Source of the DNA: an uncultured Succinivibrio sp. | GTDB lineage: Bacteria > Pseudomonadota > Gammaproteobacteria > Enterobacterales > Succinivibrionaceae | Length of the DNA: 10,639 nucleotides | NCBI GenBank assembly: GCA_900770725.1 | Contig: CAAGLL010000081.1 | Location: 1 to 10,639 of the forward strand | Direction: 5' to 3' | In this document: in pieces, positions 1-6,867 of the stretch | How positions within the stretch are numbered: position 1 is the first letter of the stretch | Layout: each line of letters starts with the position of its first letter | Notes under the pieces: model-generated | Told to the model about the DNA's origin: nothing | Database searches by the model: none | Seen by the model: only the letters and a program-made list of their open reading frames with translations | Made by a program: the position numbers and the translations under genes

Positions 1-450
1 CCCGACATGGGCGGCGTCGTCAGGGCCCGCGCCATCGCCAAGCTGCTCAACAACGCCGACATCGCGATCATCGACAAGCGCCGCCCGCGCCCGAACGTCT
101 CGGAGGTCATGAACCTCATCGGCGAGGTGAAGGACCGCGACTGCATCATCGTCGACGACATCGCCGACACCGCAGGCACGCTGTGCAAGGCCGCGGCGGC
201 GCTGAAGGAGCGCGGCGCCAAGAGCGTCTACGCCTACGTGACCCACCCGGTGCTCTCGGGCCCGGCCTACGACAACATCTCGAAGTCCGTCATCGACCAG
301 CTGGTCGTGACCGACACCATCCCGGCCACGGCGCAGTTCTCCGCCCTGAAGAACTTCCGCCAGGTGACGCTGGCCCCGATGCTCGCCGAGGCCATCAGGC
401 GCATCAACAACGAGGAGTCGATCTCCGCGATGTTCCAAAGCGCGATGTAG
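1..450 (+). CDS. prs: Ribose-phosphate pyrophosphokinase, C-terminal part
   Basis: This is the C-terminal half of PRPP synthetase, which transfers pyrophosphate from ATP to ribose-5-phosphate to make PRPP for purine, pyrimidine, histidine, tryptophan and NAD synthesis in the cytoplasm. The reading frame is open from base 1 (Pro-Asp-Met-Gly-Gly), so the gene begins outside the window. Visible landmarks are the segment PDMGGVVRARAIAKLL, the conserved IIDKRRPRPNV stretch, and the ribose-phosphate (PRPP) loop IVDDIADTAGT. The C-terminal end LAEAIRRINNEESISAMF matches the enterobacterial protein closely, and only a few residues follow it, so the 3' end is intact. It stops at TAG immediately followed by TAA. 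A strong intrinsic terminator begins about 24 bases downstream, so transcription probably ends here. Identification is very secure; the start codon cannot be seen. Confidence 0.96.
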   Translation, partial: PDMGGVVRARAIAKLLNNADIAIIDKRRPRPNVSEVMNLIGEVKDRDCIIVDDIADTAGTLCKAAAALKERGAKSVYAYVTHPVLSGPAYDNISKSVIDQLVVTDTIPATAQFSALKNFRQVTLAPMLAEAIRRINNEESISAMFQSAM

Positions 451-473
451 TAACAACGAAAAGAGCGACAAGA

Positions 474-497
474 GGCGGGCCGCGGGCCCGCCTTTTT
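474..497 (+). terminator. Intrinsic terminator after prs
   Basis: A perfect 8-bp GC stem is formed by 474-481 (GGCGGGCC) and 485-492 (GGCCCGCC), with a three-base loop, followed directly by five T at 493-497. Its position 24 bases after the prs stop fits a Rho-independent terminator. Confidence 0.88.
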
Positions 498-520
498 CAT
501 CTGCGGCGGGCCTTGAACGA

Positions 521-547
521 CTGAGGGGGAGCGCCGCTCCCCCTCAG
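521..547. repeat. 13-bp perfect palindrome between convergent genes
   Basis: CTGAGGGGGAGCG (521-533) and CGCTCCCCCTCAG (535-547) are exact reverse complements around a single base. It lies 17 bases beyond the stop of the minus-strand gene ending at 564. On that strand it could be the terminator hairpin, but no T tract follows it in either direction. It could instead be a bidirectional transcription barrier or an RNA-stabilising hairpin. Confidence 0.65.
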
Positions 548-563
548 CCATGGCCAGGGATCC

Positions 564-1934
564 TCAGGCGCCCTGCTTCTGCTGGGCCTGGGAGCCTGCG
601 GTGATGGCCCTTATCACCTCGTCGGCCCAGATCATCGCCTTGAAGTAGAGGCGGTAGTAGTCCTCCTTGGTGATCACAAGCCCGCTCCTCGTGGTGAACT
701 CGTTGATCTTGGCAGCGTCGTGGCGCCTGAGCTCCTTTATGAAGTTGCACACCAGGCCCAGCGTCGAGGTGTCGGCATGGAATGAGTTCACCGCGGTGAG
801 CATGAACTCCTTCTCGATGTTCTCGGGGGTGTCGCGGATCATCTCGGGGAGCAGCAGCAGGAAGCCCACCATGAAGGCGTGGCGCGACTCGTAGTCGTCG
901 CAGGGCTGCTCGGCGAGCGACTCGAGCAGCTTGCCCGAGGTCAGGGCCCTGCGGAAGTAGCCAAGCTCGACGCCCTCCACGCTGAAGCGGGATGAGAGCC
1001 CGTGCCTTGCGAAGGACTCCTGCTCTGCAAGGCAGAGCATCTGGTAGCCCACGCACACGCACATGAGGCTCGTGACATCCTTCTGCGAGAGCCTCACCTG
1101 GCCGCCCGTGACCATGTTGTTGGGCTTGCCGGTAAGCTCGATGACCTTCTTCGAGTTCAAGATCCCGTACATCGCCCTGCCCATCTCTGGGTACTTGCGG
1201 GCCAGGGCGCTCACGCCGCGCAGGCTGTAGATCCCCGAGAAGAGCTCGGCGATGGTGCGGATGAGCTCGTGCTGCCAGACCGGGCGCTCCTGGTACTCGA
1301 GCACCTCGGGCTGCACGTAGCCGAGCACCAGATCGTAGAAGGACGCGTCCTGAAGCGTGAAGTCCTCCCCGGGAGGCCTCACGCCGATGGACTTGAGGCC
1401 CTTGTTCACGGTCTTGAGGCCGTTGAACGCGGTCATGAGGCCCGAGCGGTGGCGGTGGTCCACGAAGACGTAGTCGAGGCAGGCGAGCAGCTCGGGCTTC
1501 TTGGGCAGATCGCCAAGCTCGCCCAGGGTCATCCCAAACTGCGCCCCGGCGCGGCGCAGCCCGGTCATGAGGCGGTCCTCGCCGGGCTTGAGCTTGTAGG
1601 AGTCGGGCAGTTTGATGATGAGGTGCTTCTCGGGGATGCGGCTGCGGTAGCGCAGCCAGTCGCCCGTCGGGGCGGCCTGGACTACCACGCGCTCGCAGCC
1701 GTTGTAGAAGAGGTAGGGCGCGTTGTGCGCCGAGAGGAGGTTTCTAAGCAGGTCCCCGGTCTGGTCGGCCCCGACCATCTCGTCGCCCAGCGTGTGCCCG
1801 GGCGAGAGCGAGAGGTAGTACATGACAGTCCGTCCCGCCGCGTTTTCAAGCGGCAGGCGCTCGTAGAGGCAGCAGCGGTTGCGGGCCGAGGACTCCGCGC
1901 TGTAGCCGCTGCTGTAGATGTTGAGGTCCGACAT
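564..1934 (-). CDS. Degenerate EAL-HDOD (YuxH/CdgJ-like) signalling protein
   Basis: A 456-residue soluble protein with no signal peptide or membrane segment. I read it as a divergent member of the family in which an EAL-like half precedes an HDOD half. In the first half, residues 22-45 resemble the usual opening (R-Q-P-I-F-D...Y-E-L-L), residues 103-140 the strand-helix-strand stretch around LxLDDF, residues 150-160 (LACLDYVFVDH) the buried strand, and residues 203-212 (VLGYVQPEVL) the family's QGYFFSKPE turn. Residues 220-410 would be the HDOD half; YPEMGRAMYGILNSKKV matches its conserved helix pair. The EAL catalytic acids are not visible, so phosphodiesterase activity is unlikely and a protein-interaction role is more probable. 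The ATG at 1934 has no clear Shine-Dalgarno sequence, and an in-frame stop lies 15 bases upstream, so no earlier ATG is possible. The family call rests on pattern matching by eye. Confidence 0.55.
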   Translation of the reverse strand: MSDLNIYSSGYSAESSARNRCCLYERLPLENAAGRTVMYYLSLSPGHTLGDEMVGADQTGDLLRNLLSAHNAPYLFYNGCERVVVQAAPTGDWLRYRSRIPEKHLIIKLPDSYKLKPGEDRLMTGLRRAGAQFGMTLGELGDLPKKPELLACLDYVFVDHRHRSGLMTAFNGLKTVNKGLKSIGVRPPGEDFTLQDASFYDLVLGYVQPEVLEYQERPVWQHELIRTIAELFSGIYSLRGVSALARKYPEMGRAMYGILNSKKVIELTGKPNNMVTGGQVRLSQKDVTSLMCVCVGYQMLCLAEQESFARHGLSSRFSVEGVELGYFRRALTSGKLLESLAEQPCDDYESRHAFMVGFLLLLPEMIRDTPENIEKEFMLTAVNSFHADTSTLGLVCNFIKELRRHDAAKINEFTTRSGLVITKEDYYRLYFKAMIWADEVIRAITAGSQAQQKQGA

Positions 1935-1947
1935 GTGTTGGAACTGC

Positions 1948-2021
1948 TTTTAGCCTGAAATGCGCAACGTTTGCCGTGCGCCGCGCCATTTGCCGGCGCA
2001 CCCGGGCATTTTAGGCTAAAA
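1948..2021. repeat. Nested inverted repeat in divergent intergenic region
   Basis: The outer arms 1948-1963 (TTTTAGCCTGAAATGC) and 2006-2021 (GCATTTTAGGCTAAAA) are reverse complements at 15 of 16 positions. Nested inside, 1976-1983 (GTGCGCCG) and 1994-2001 (CGGCGCAC) pair perfectly over 8 bp. The outer left arm lies 13 bases upstream of the minus-strand start at 1934. The structure could be a pair of operator half-sites or a long cruciform or RNA hairpin. It is not followed by a T tract, so a terminator role is unlikely. Confidence 0.7.
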
Positions 2022-2037
2022 AGGCTTCTTGCCACAA
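2008..2037 (-). promoter_or_regulatory. Candidate promoter for the EAL-HDOD gene
   Basis: Read on the minus strand, TAAAAT (2013-2008) matches the -10 consensus at 5 of 6 positions and lies 18 bases from a weak -35, TTGTGG (2037-2032). The -10 falls inside the outer inverted-repeat arm 2006-2021, so a protein binding that arm would compete with RNA polymerase. The transcript would carry the inner hairpin in its leader. The -35 match is poor, so confidence is low. Confidence 0.35.
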
Positions 2038-2169
2038 TGAAGCGCGTCCAAAAATGCGGCCTCCATTCCGCGTTTCGGAACGTTTTCATTATGCTGGACA
2101 GAGCTGGCGCCTTCCATCCGCTTCTTGCCCAAATTGCGCATCTGCGCGGGGGCTTTTGGCGCCTTGCCT

Positions 2170-2175
2170 TATAAT
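2170..2175 (+). promoter_or_regulatory. Consensus -10 element upstream of the NqrM-like gene
   Basis: A perfect TATAAT lies 26 bases before the ATG at 2202, which would give a short leader that still contains the Shine-Dalgarno sequence AAGGAGG (2191-2197). No convincing -35 hexamer is found at 16-18 bases upstream, so this is a candidate only. Confidence 0.45.
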
Positions 2176-2201
2176 TGGGACAGGACAATGAAGGAGGCAA
2201 C

Positions 2202-2438
2202 ATGATCTACATCGCAAGCTTTGCCGCATTCGTCTTCTTCGTCGGGGCGATGGCCCTGGGGATGATCGTCTCCAAGCGCCAGCTCAAGACCGAGGACGAG
2301 GCCACCGCCGAAATAATGCGCAGCATCAACTGCGCCGCCTGCACCAGCACGCTCTGCTCGCTGGCAGGAAAGAAGGACGCCTCCCCTAGGAAGGGCTGCG
2401 AGGCTGAGCTCAAGGCCATCCCCCACCGCAATGTCTGA
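2202..2438 (+). CDS. NqrM-like small membrane protein with four cysteines
   Basis: A 78-residue protein. The start ATG at 2202 is chosen because AAGGAGG ends 4 bases before it; an in-frame TTG at 2175 would begin before the ribosome site. Residues 3-24 form one hydrophobic transmembrane helix at the N terminus, followed by a charged linker and then four cysteines at 44, 47, 52 and 66 (C-x2-C-x4-C-x13-C). The gene directly precedes apbE. In Na+-NQR bacteria the maturation protein NqrM is a short, single-helix membrane protein with four cysteines, encoded near apbE and thought to deliver iron to the NqrD/NqrE centre. Size, topology, cysteine count and neighbour all fit. The cysteine spacing differs from the usual GSCGGL...CxC arrangement, so this is either a divergent NqrM or an analogue. 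No nqrABCDEF genes are in the window to confirm it. Confidence 0.6.
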   Translation: MIYIASFAAFVFFVGAMALGMIVSKRQLKTEDEATAEIMRSINCAACTSTLCSLAGKKDASPRKGCEAELKAIPHRNV

Positions 2439-2454
2439 GGGGGCCGGTGCCCGC

Positions 2455-2478
2455 AAAGGCCGCCGCAAGGCGGCCTTT
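2455..2478 (+). terminator. Hairpin terminator after the NqrM-like gene
   Basis: A perfect 10-bp stem, AAAGGCCGCC (2455-2464) with GGCGGCCTTT (2469-2478), is closed by a GCAA tetraloop. The three terminal T belong to the stem and no further T follow, so termination may be partial and allow read-through into apbE 50 bases downstream. Confidence 0.65.
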
Positions 2479-2528
2479 GAGTGTCCGCCTCCCCTGCTTG
2501 CCACCCACATCCACACGGGACTTTTCCA

Positions 2529-3602
2529 ATGAAGATCAAAATGACGGCGTGCGCCCTGGCCCTCTGCGCGCTCGCCCTGTCAGGCTGCGGCAAGGACGCG
2601 CCGCAACAAGAGGCCGCGCGCGCCACCGGCAAGACCATGGGCACATTCTACTCGGTGCAGGCCGTCGGAGGCTACAAGGACGGCCCGGAGGCGCTGCAGC
2701 GCGACTGCGACGCCCGGTTCAAGAAGATCACCGACGCGATCTCGACCTTCGACAAGGACGCCGAGCTTGCGCGCATCGACGCCGACGCCACCACCGATCC
2801 CATCGAGATCTCCCCCTACTTGGCGGGGATCATCAAGGGCTGCCTCAAGCAGTCAGAGCGCATCGGCTACGCGATGGACGTCTCGGTGGGGCCGCTTGTG
2901 AACCTCTGGGGCTTCGGCCCGGACAAGCGCCCCTCCTCGATCCCAAGCGACGAGGAAATAGCCAGGGCCAAGGCCCTGACCGGACCTGGCTCCTTCAAGA
3001 TCTTTGAAAAGGACGGCAGGGAGTACCTGCAAAAGCGCGATCCCGCCGTGCGCATCGACCTCTCGACCGTGGGCGAGGGCCTGGGCGCGGACGCGGCCGC
3101 GGACATGCTCGACCAAGCCGGGGTCAAGGACTACCTCGCGTCAGTTGCCGGAGCCAGCCGCTCCAAGGGCAGGAACCCGCGCGGCGAGGACTGGAGGATC
3201 GGCATCGAGGATCCCTCGAATCCCGACCACAACGTGTTCCAGGCCGTCTGCCCGCTGGGCATGGCCATGTCCACGGCAGGCTCCTACCGCAACTACTTCA
3301 AGGATCAGCAAAGCGGGAGGATCTTCTCGCACGCCATCGATCCCAAGACCGGGGCCCCGGTGAGCCACAGCACCATGTCGGTCACCGTGATCGCCAGGAC
3401 CGCGTTTGAGACCGACGCGCTCGACACCGGGCTCCTGGTGCTGGGCGCCGACGAGGCTTTGAAGCTCGCCAACCGCGACGGCATGGCCATCTTCACCATA
3501 GAGATGAAGGACGGCAAGCCGTATGCACGCTATTCCAAGGCCTTCGCCCCCTACCTCAAGTGCGCAGGCAAGGTGAACGCCACGCTTGAGGAGGCTCAAT
3601 GA
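2529..3602 (+). CDS. apbE: FAD:protein FMN transferase, lipoprotein
   Basis: ApbE covalently attaches FMN from FAD to threonine in periplasm-exposed flavoproteins such as NqrB/NqrC or RnfG. The 357-residue product starts with Met-Lys-Ile-Lys, a short hydrophobic stretch and a lipobox (ALSGC), with Cys20 as the lipidated residue, so it should be anchored in the membrane and face the periplasm. Family signatures appear in order: TGKTMGTFYSV near residue 33, VSVGPLVNLWGFGP in the middle, IDLSTVGEGLGAD (as in the E. coli protein), STAGSYRNYF, FSHAIDPKTGAPV, and TDALDTGLLVLG, the magnesium-binding region. One glycine of the usual GG in the SVGGALNSRG-type loop is alanine here. ATG 2529 is chosen over an in-frame GTG at 2481 because it gives a proper signal peptide; ATG 2541 is also possible. 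The upstream NqrM-like gene suggests that Na+-NQR is the target. Confidence 0.95.
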   Translation: MKIKMTACALALCALALSGCGKDAPQQEAARATGKTMGTFYSVQAVGGYKDGPEALQRDCDARFKKITDAISTFDKDAELARIDADATTDPIEISPYLAGIIKGCLKQSERIGYAMDVSVGPLVNLWGFGPDKRPSSIPSDEEIARAKALTGPGSFKIFEKDGREYLQKRDPAVRIDLSTVGEGLGADAAADMLDQAGVKDYLASVAGASRSKGRNPRGEDWRIGIEDPSNPDHNVFQAVCPLGMAMSTAGSYRNYFKDQQSGRIFSHAIDPKTGAPVSHSTMSVTVIARTAFETDALDTGLLVLGADEALKLANRDGMAIFTIEMKDGKPYARYSKAFAPYLKCAGKVNATLEEAQ

Positions 3603-4954
3603 TGCGCATCCACATCCTGGGGATCTGCGGGACCTTCATGGGCGGCATCGCAGCCATCGCCCGAAAGGCCGGCTTCGAGGTCACCGGAGCCGACGAGAAC
3701 ACCTACCCGCCGATGAGCGACGAACTCGAGGCGCTCGGGATCAGGCTGCACCGCGGCTACGACGCGCAGCAGCTCGACGACCGCCCCGATCTCATCGTGG
3801 TCGGCAACGTGATGCGCCGCGGCATGCCGGTCATCGAGCGCATGCTAAACGAGGGCCTTCCCTATGTCTCAGGCCCGCAGTGGCTTGAGGAGCACTACCT
3901 GAAGGGCCGCAAGGTCATGGCTGTCTCTGGCACCCACGGCAAGACCACCACCTCCTCGATGCTCGCCTGGATCCTCGAGCGCGCCGGGCTGAACCCCGGC
4001 TTCCTCATCGGCGGCATGCCAGGCAACTTCGCTGTCTCCGCGCGCGCCACCGACAGCCCCTGGTTTGTCATCGAGGCAGACGAGTACGACTGCGCATTCT
4101 TCGACAAGCGCTCGAAGTTCGTCCACTACCACCCGCGCGCCCTCATCATCAACAACATCGAGTACGACCACGCCGACATCTTCGCGAACGTGGGGGAAAT
4201 AGAGCGCCAGTTCCACCACCTCGTGCGCACCGTGCCCTCCGAGGGCCTGATAGTCGCCCCCGCGCGCGACCAGAACGTCGACGCCGCCCTCAGCATGGGC
4301 TGCTGGACCCCGGTCGTGCGCGTGGGCGCAGGCGGCGCCCTCGAAGGCCGTCCGCTTTCTCCTGACTGCTCGCGCTTTGAGGTGCTCGAGGAGGGCAGGA
4401 AGATCTGCGAGGCCGCCTTCGGGTGCTCAGGCGAGCACAGCATGCACAACGCGCTCATGGCGATGGCCTGCGCCCGCTACGCGGGCGTGAGCCTTGAGGA
4501 TTCTGCTAAGGCTCTCTCCTCGTTCAAGCTGCCCAGGCGGCGCATGGAGCTCAAGGGGACGGCAGGCGGGGTCGAGGTCTACGACGACTTCGCCCACCAC
4601 CCCACCGCGGTCAGGGTGACGCTCCACGGGCTGCGCGAGAAGGCCGGCCCCTCCTGCCGCATCGTCGCGGTCTTCGAGCCGCGTTCCAACACCATGAAGA
4701 TGGGCGCCAACGCGCAGGATCTGCCCGCGTCCTTCAATGATGCCGACGAGGCCTTCATCTACGCGCCGAGCGCGGTCAAGTGGAACGCCGACGCGATGGC
4801 ATCATCGCGCATCCATGTCTGCCACTCCATGGACGAGCTCGTCGCCGCTGTCGCAGCCGCCTGCCCCCGCGGCACCAAGGTGCTGGCGATGAGCAACGGC
4901 TCGTTCGGCGGCTTCCACCAGAAGCTCCTGGACGCCCTCTCCAAGCGGGCCTGA
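3602..4954 (+). CDS. mpl: UDP-MurNAc:L-alanyl-gamma-D-glutamyl-meso-DAP ligase
   Basis: Mpl is the murein peptide recycling ligase. It uses ATP to join the salvaged tripeptide L-Ala-gamma-D-Glu-meso-DAP to UDP-MurNAc in the cytoplasm. The 450-residue product has the Mur-ligase three-domain plan: an N-terminal nucleotide domain opening MRIHILGICGTFMGG, the ATP loop GTHGKTTTS at residues 110-118, the Mpl-typical IEADEYDCAFFDKRSKF and NNIEYDHADIF in the central domain, and DDFAHHPTAV with EPRSNTMKMG in the C-terminal domain. Length equals that of the enterobacterial protein. Two ATG codons are adjacent; 3602 is preferred because GAGGAGG (3588-3594) is 7 bases away and the protein then begins MRIHILG as in E. 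coli. It overlaps the apbE stop by one base (TGATG), so the two are probably translationally coupled. Confidence 0.96.
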   Translation: MRIHILGICGTFMGGIAAIARKAGFEVTGADENTYPPMSDELEALGIRLHRGYDAQQLDDRPDLIVVGNVMRRGMPVIERMLNEGLPYVSGPQWLEEHYLKGRKVMAVSGTHGKTTTSSMLAWILERAGLNPGFLIGGMPGNFAVSARATDSPWFVIEADEYDCAFFDKRSKFVHYHPRALIINNIEYDHADIFANVGEIERQFHHLVRTVPSEGLIVAPARDQNVDAALSMGCWTPVVRVGAGGALEGRPLSPDCSRFEVLEEGRKICEAAFGCSGEHSMHNALMAMACARYAGVSLEDSAKALSSFKLPRRRMELKGTAGGVEVYDDFAHHPTAVRVTLHGLREKAGPSCRIVAVFEPRSNTMKMGANAQDLPASFNDADEAFIYAPSAVKWNADAMASSRIHVCHSMDELVAAVAAACPRGTKVLAMSNGSFGGFHQKLLDALSKRA

Positions 4955-4987
4955 GCGCGCGCCCCGGGCGCCCGCGGCGCCTGCGCA

Positions 4988-4996
4988 TGCTATGAT
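4988..4996 (+). promoter_or_regulatory. Candidate extended -10 promoter for proS
   Basis: TGCTATGAT matches the extended -10 pattern TGnTATAAT with one mismatch. No clear -35 is visible in the very GC-rich sequence upstream, as is common for extended -10 promoters. A transcript from here would start near 5003 and run through both downstream hairpins before reaching the proS start. Confidence 0.4.
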
Positions 4997-5010
4997 CCGC
5001 TGTCAGTACC

Positions 5011-5029
5011 GCCGGGCGACGCGCCCGGC
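5011..5029 (+). promoter_or_regulatory. First hairpin of the proS leader
   Basis: GCCGGGCG (5011-5018) and CGCCCGGC (5022-5029) form a perfect 8-bp stem around a three-base loop. It abuts the terminator-like hairpin that starts at 5031. Confidence 0.5.
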
Positions 5030-5030
5030 A

Positions 5031-5056
5031 GCCCCGCCGCGCACGGCGGGGCTTTT
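5031..5056 (+). terminator. Intrinsic terminator just before proS
   Basis: A perfect 9-bp stem, GCCCCGCCG (5031-5039) with CGGCGGGGC (5044-5052), has loop CGCA and is followed by TTTT (5053-5056). It ends only 18 bases before the proS ATG. The simple reading is the mpl terminator, but a promoter-like element lies upstream of it, so it may also act as an attenuator in the proS leader. Confidence 0.75.
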
Positions 5057-5074
5057 GCAATCTTGGTAAATGAA

Positions 5075-6799
5075 ATGAGAACCTCTGAATACCTGCTGTC
5101 CACCTTGAAGGAAACCCCGGCCGAGGCCGTGCTCGATAGCCACCGCCTGATGCTCAGGTCCGGAATGATCCGCCAGATAAGCTCCGGCGTTTACACCTGG
5201 CTGCCGCTTGGCATGCGCGTGCTGAACAAGGCCATCGCCATCGTCCGCGAGGAGATGGACCGCGCCGGGGCCCTCGAGATCCTCATGCCCTTCGTCCAGC
5301 CTGCCGACCTCTGGCGCGAGTCCGGCCGCTACGACAAGTACGGCCCGGAGCTCTGCCGCTTCAAGGACCGCAAGAAGAACGAGTACGTCTTAGGCCCGAC
5401 CCACGAGGAGGTGGTGACCGCCATCGCCCGGCGCGAGATCAAGAGCGCCCGCCAGCTGCCGGTCACGCTCTACCAGATCCAGTACAAGTTCCGCGACGAG
5501 ATCCGCCCCCGCTTCGGCGTGATGAGGAGCCGCGAGTTCCTGATGAAGGACGCCTACTCCTTCGACCTGGACGAGGAAGGCCTCTCCAAGTCCTATCAGA
5601 AGATGTACGACGCCTACACCACCATCTTCAAGCGCATGGGCCTGGTCTTCCGCCCGGTCGATGCCGACACCGGCTCCATCGGCGGCCACAAGTCCCACGA
5701 GTTCCAGGCCCTGGCCGACGCCGGCGAGGATCTGATCGCGGTGTCCGACGGCTCCGATTACGCGGCCAACATCGAGAAGGCCGAGGCGCTGGCTCCTTCC
5801 TATGAGCGCGAGGCCCCGGGCGCCGCCTTCTCCGAGGTGGCGACTCCTGGCTGCCACACCGTGGACGAGGCCTGCGCCAAGGCGGGCGTCGAGACGCGCC
5901 GCATGCTAAAGAGCCTCATCGTTCGCGGGGAGAAGGACAAGGACGGCAAGTACGGCCTCGTCATGATCTGCCTGTGCGGCAACCAGGAGCTCAACGAGGT
6001 CAAGGCCTCCAAGATCAAGGGGCTCTCCGATCCGCTCGAGTTCGCAACCGACGAGGAGATCTTCGAGTTCACCGGATCCCACACCGGATCCTTAGGCCCG
6101 GTCGGCTTCAAGGGCAGGATCCTCGTCGACCGCACCGCCGAGCGCATGGGCAACTTCGCCTGCGGCGCCAACCGCGACGGCTTCCACCTCATCAACGTCA
6201 ACTGGGACCGCGACGTCAAGGACTACGAGGTCTTCGACCTGCGCAACGTCGAGGAGGGCGATCCGAGCCCCGACGGCAAGGGGACGCTCCACCTGCGCCG
6301 CGGCATCGAGGTCGGCCACGTCTTCATGCTCGGGACCAAGTACTCCGAGGCCATGCACTGCACCGTCACCGACGACAGCGGCAAGGACATCCCGATCATC
6401 ATGGGCTGCTACGGCATCGGCGTCACCCGCGCCATCGCCGCGGCCATCGAGCAGAACCACGACGAGCACGGCATCATCTGGCCCGAGGCCCTGGCCCCGT
6501 TCCAGGTCGCGCTGGTCAGCATCAACGCCTCCAAGTCCGAGCTCGTGCGCGACACCGCCGAGAAGCTCTACAAGGAACTTCAGGCCAAGGGGATCGAGGT
6601 CATCTACGACGACCGCGACGAGCGCCCGGGCTTCAAGTTCGCCGACATGGAGCTCATCGGCATCCCGCACATGATCACCGTGGGCGAGAAGGCGCTCAAG
6701 CGCGGCTGCATCGAGTACAAGCTCCGCAAGACCGGCGAGCGCGAGGATCTGCCGCTTGACGGCGCCGTCGAGGCGATCGCCGCAAAGCTCGGCAAGTGA
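5075..6799 (+). CDS. proS: Prolyl-tRNA synthetase, bacterial type with editing domain
   Basis: The enzyme charges tRNA-Pro with proline and clears mischarged alanyl-tRNA-Pro, acting in the cytoplasm. The 574-residue protein is the long bacterial class II form. It opens MRTSEYLLSTLKETPAEA, with class II motif 1 helix features up to VREEMDRAGALEILMP. Motif 2 is seen as FRDEIRPRFGVMRSREFLMKDAYSF near residue 150. The inserted editing (INS/YbaK-like) domain spans roughly residues 230-390, motif 3 is GCYGIGVTRAIAAAIEQ, and the anticodon-binding domain is C-terminal (IEVIYDDRDERPGFKF and onward). ATG 5075 is chosen because it matches the E. coli start; an in-frame TTG at 5063 would add only four residues and lie next to the terminator. 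No good Shine-Dalgarno sequence precedes it. A 10-bp hairpin follows the stop. Confidence 0.97.
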   Translation: MRTSEYLLSTLKETPAEAVLDSHRLMLRSGMIRQISSGVYTWLPLGMRVLNKAIAIVREEMDRAGALEILMPFVQPADLWRESGRYDKYGPELCRFKDRKKNEYVLGPTHEEVVTAIARREIKSARQLPVTLYQIQYKFRDEIRPRFGVMRSREFLMKDAYSFDLDEEGLSKSYQKMYDAYTTIFKRMGLVFRPVDADTGSIGGHKSHEFQALADAGEDLIAVSDGSDYAANIEKAEALAPSYEREAPGAAFSEVATPGCHTVDEACAKAGVETRRMLKSLIVRGEKDKDGKYGLVMICLCGNQELNEVKASKIKGLSDPLEFATDEEIFEFTGSHTGSLGPVGFKGRILVDRTAERMGNFACGANRDGFHLINVNWDRDVKDYEVFDLRNVEEGDPSPDGKGTLHLRRGIEVGHVFMLGTKYSEAMHCTVTDDSGKDIPIIMGCYGIGVTRAIAAAIEQNHDEHGIIWPEALAPFQVALVSINASKSELVRDTAEKLYKELQAKGIEVIYDDRDERPGFKFADMELIGIPHMITVGEKALKRGCIEYKLRKTGEREDLPLDGAVEAIAAKLGK

Positions 6800-6806
6800 C
6801 TCCATG

Positions 6807-6830
6807 CAAGGCCCCCGCAAGGGGGCCTTG
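6807..6830 (+). terminator. Hairpin terminator after proS
   Basis: A perfect 10-bp stem, CAAGGCCCCC (6807-6816) with GGGGGCCTTG (6821-6830), has a GCAA tetraloop and starts 8 bases after the proS stop. There is no T tract, so it may stabilise the mRNA end or terminate only partially. It has the same design as the hairpin at 2455-2478. Confidence 0.6.
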
Positions 6831-6867
6831 CCGTATCCGGACGCGATTGAAAAGGGAGCTGGAGAAG

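Noticed and set aside
1002..1958. Long plus-strand open frame opposite the EAL-HDOD-like gene
   Set aside because: It is a GC-driven antisense shadow: low-complexity Ala/Val/His/Glu composition and no family pattern, while the minus strand gives a coherent protein.
2175..2201. TTG start for the NqrM-like gene
   Set aside because: It precedes the strong AAGGAGG that serves ATG 2202, and would put charged residues before the membrane helix.
5063..5074. TTG start adding four residues to ProS
   Set aside because: It lies next to the terminator, has no ribosome site, and the family starts at MRTS.
5974..6759. Plus-strand open frame within proS rich in Arg, His, Pro and Gln
   Set aside because: It is a +1/+2 frame shadow of proS with typical Arg/His/Pro bias.
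6092..6820. Long minus-strand open frame opposite proS
   Set aside because: Its repeated Asp/Val/Leu/Ala composition is the antisense of a GC-rich coding frame; ProS on the other strand is certain.
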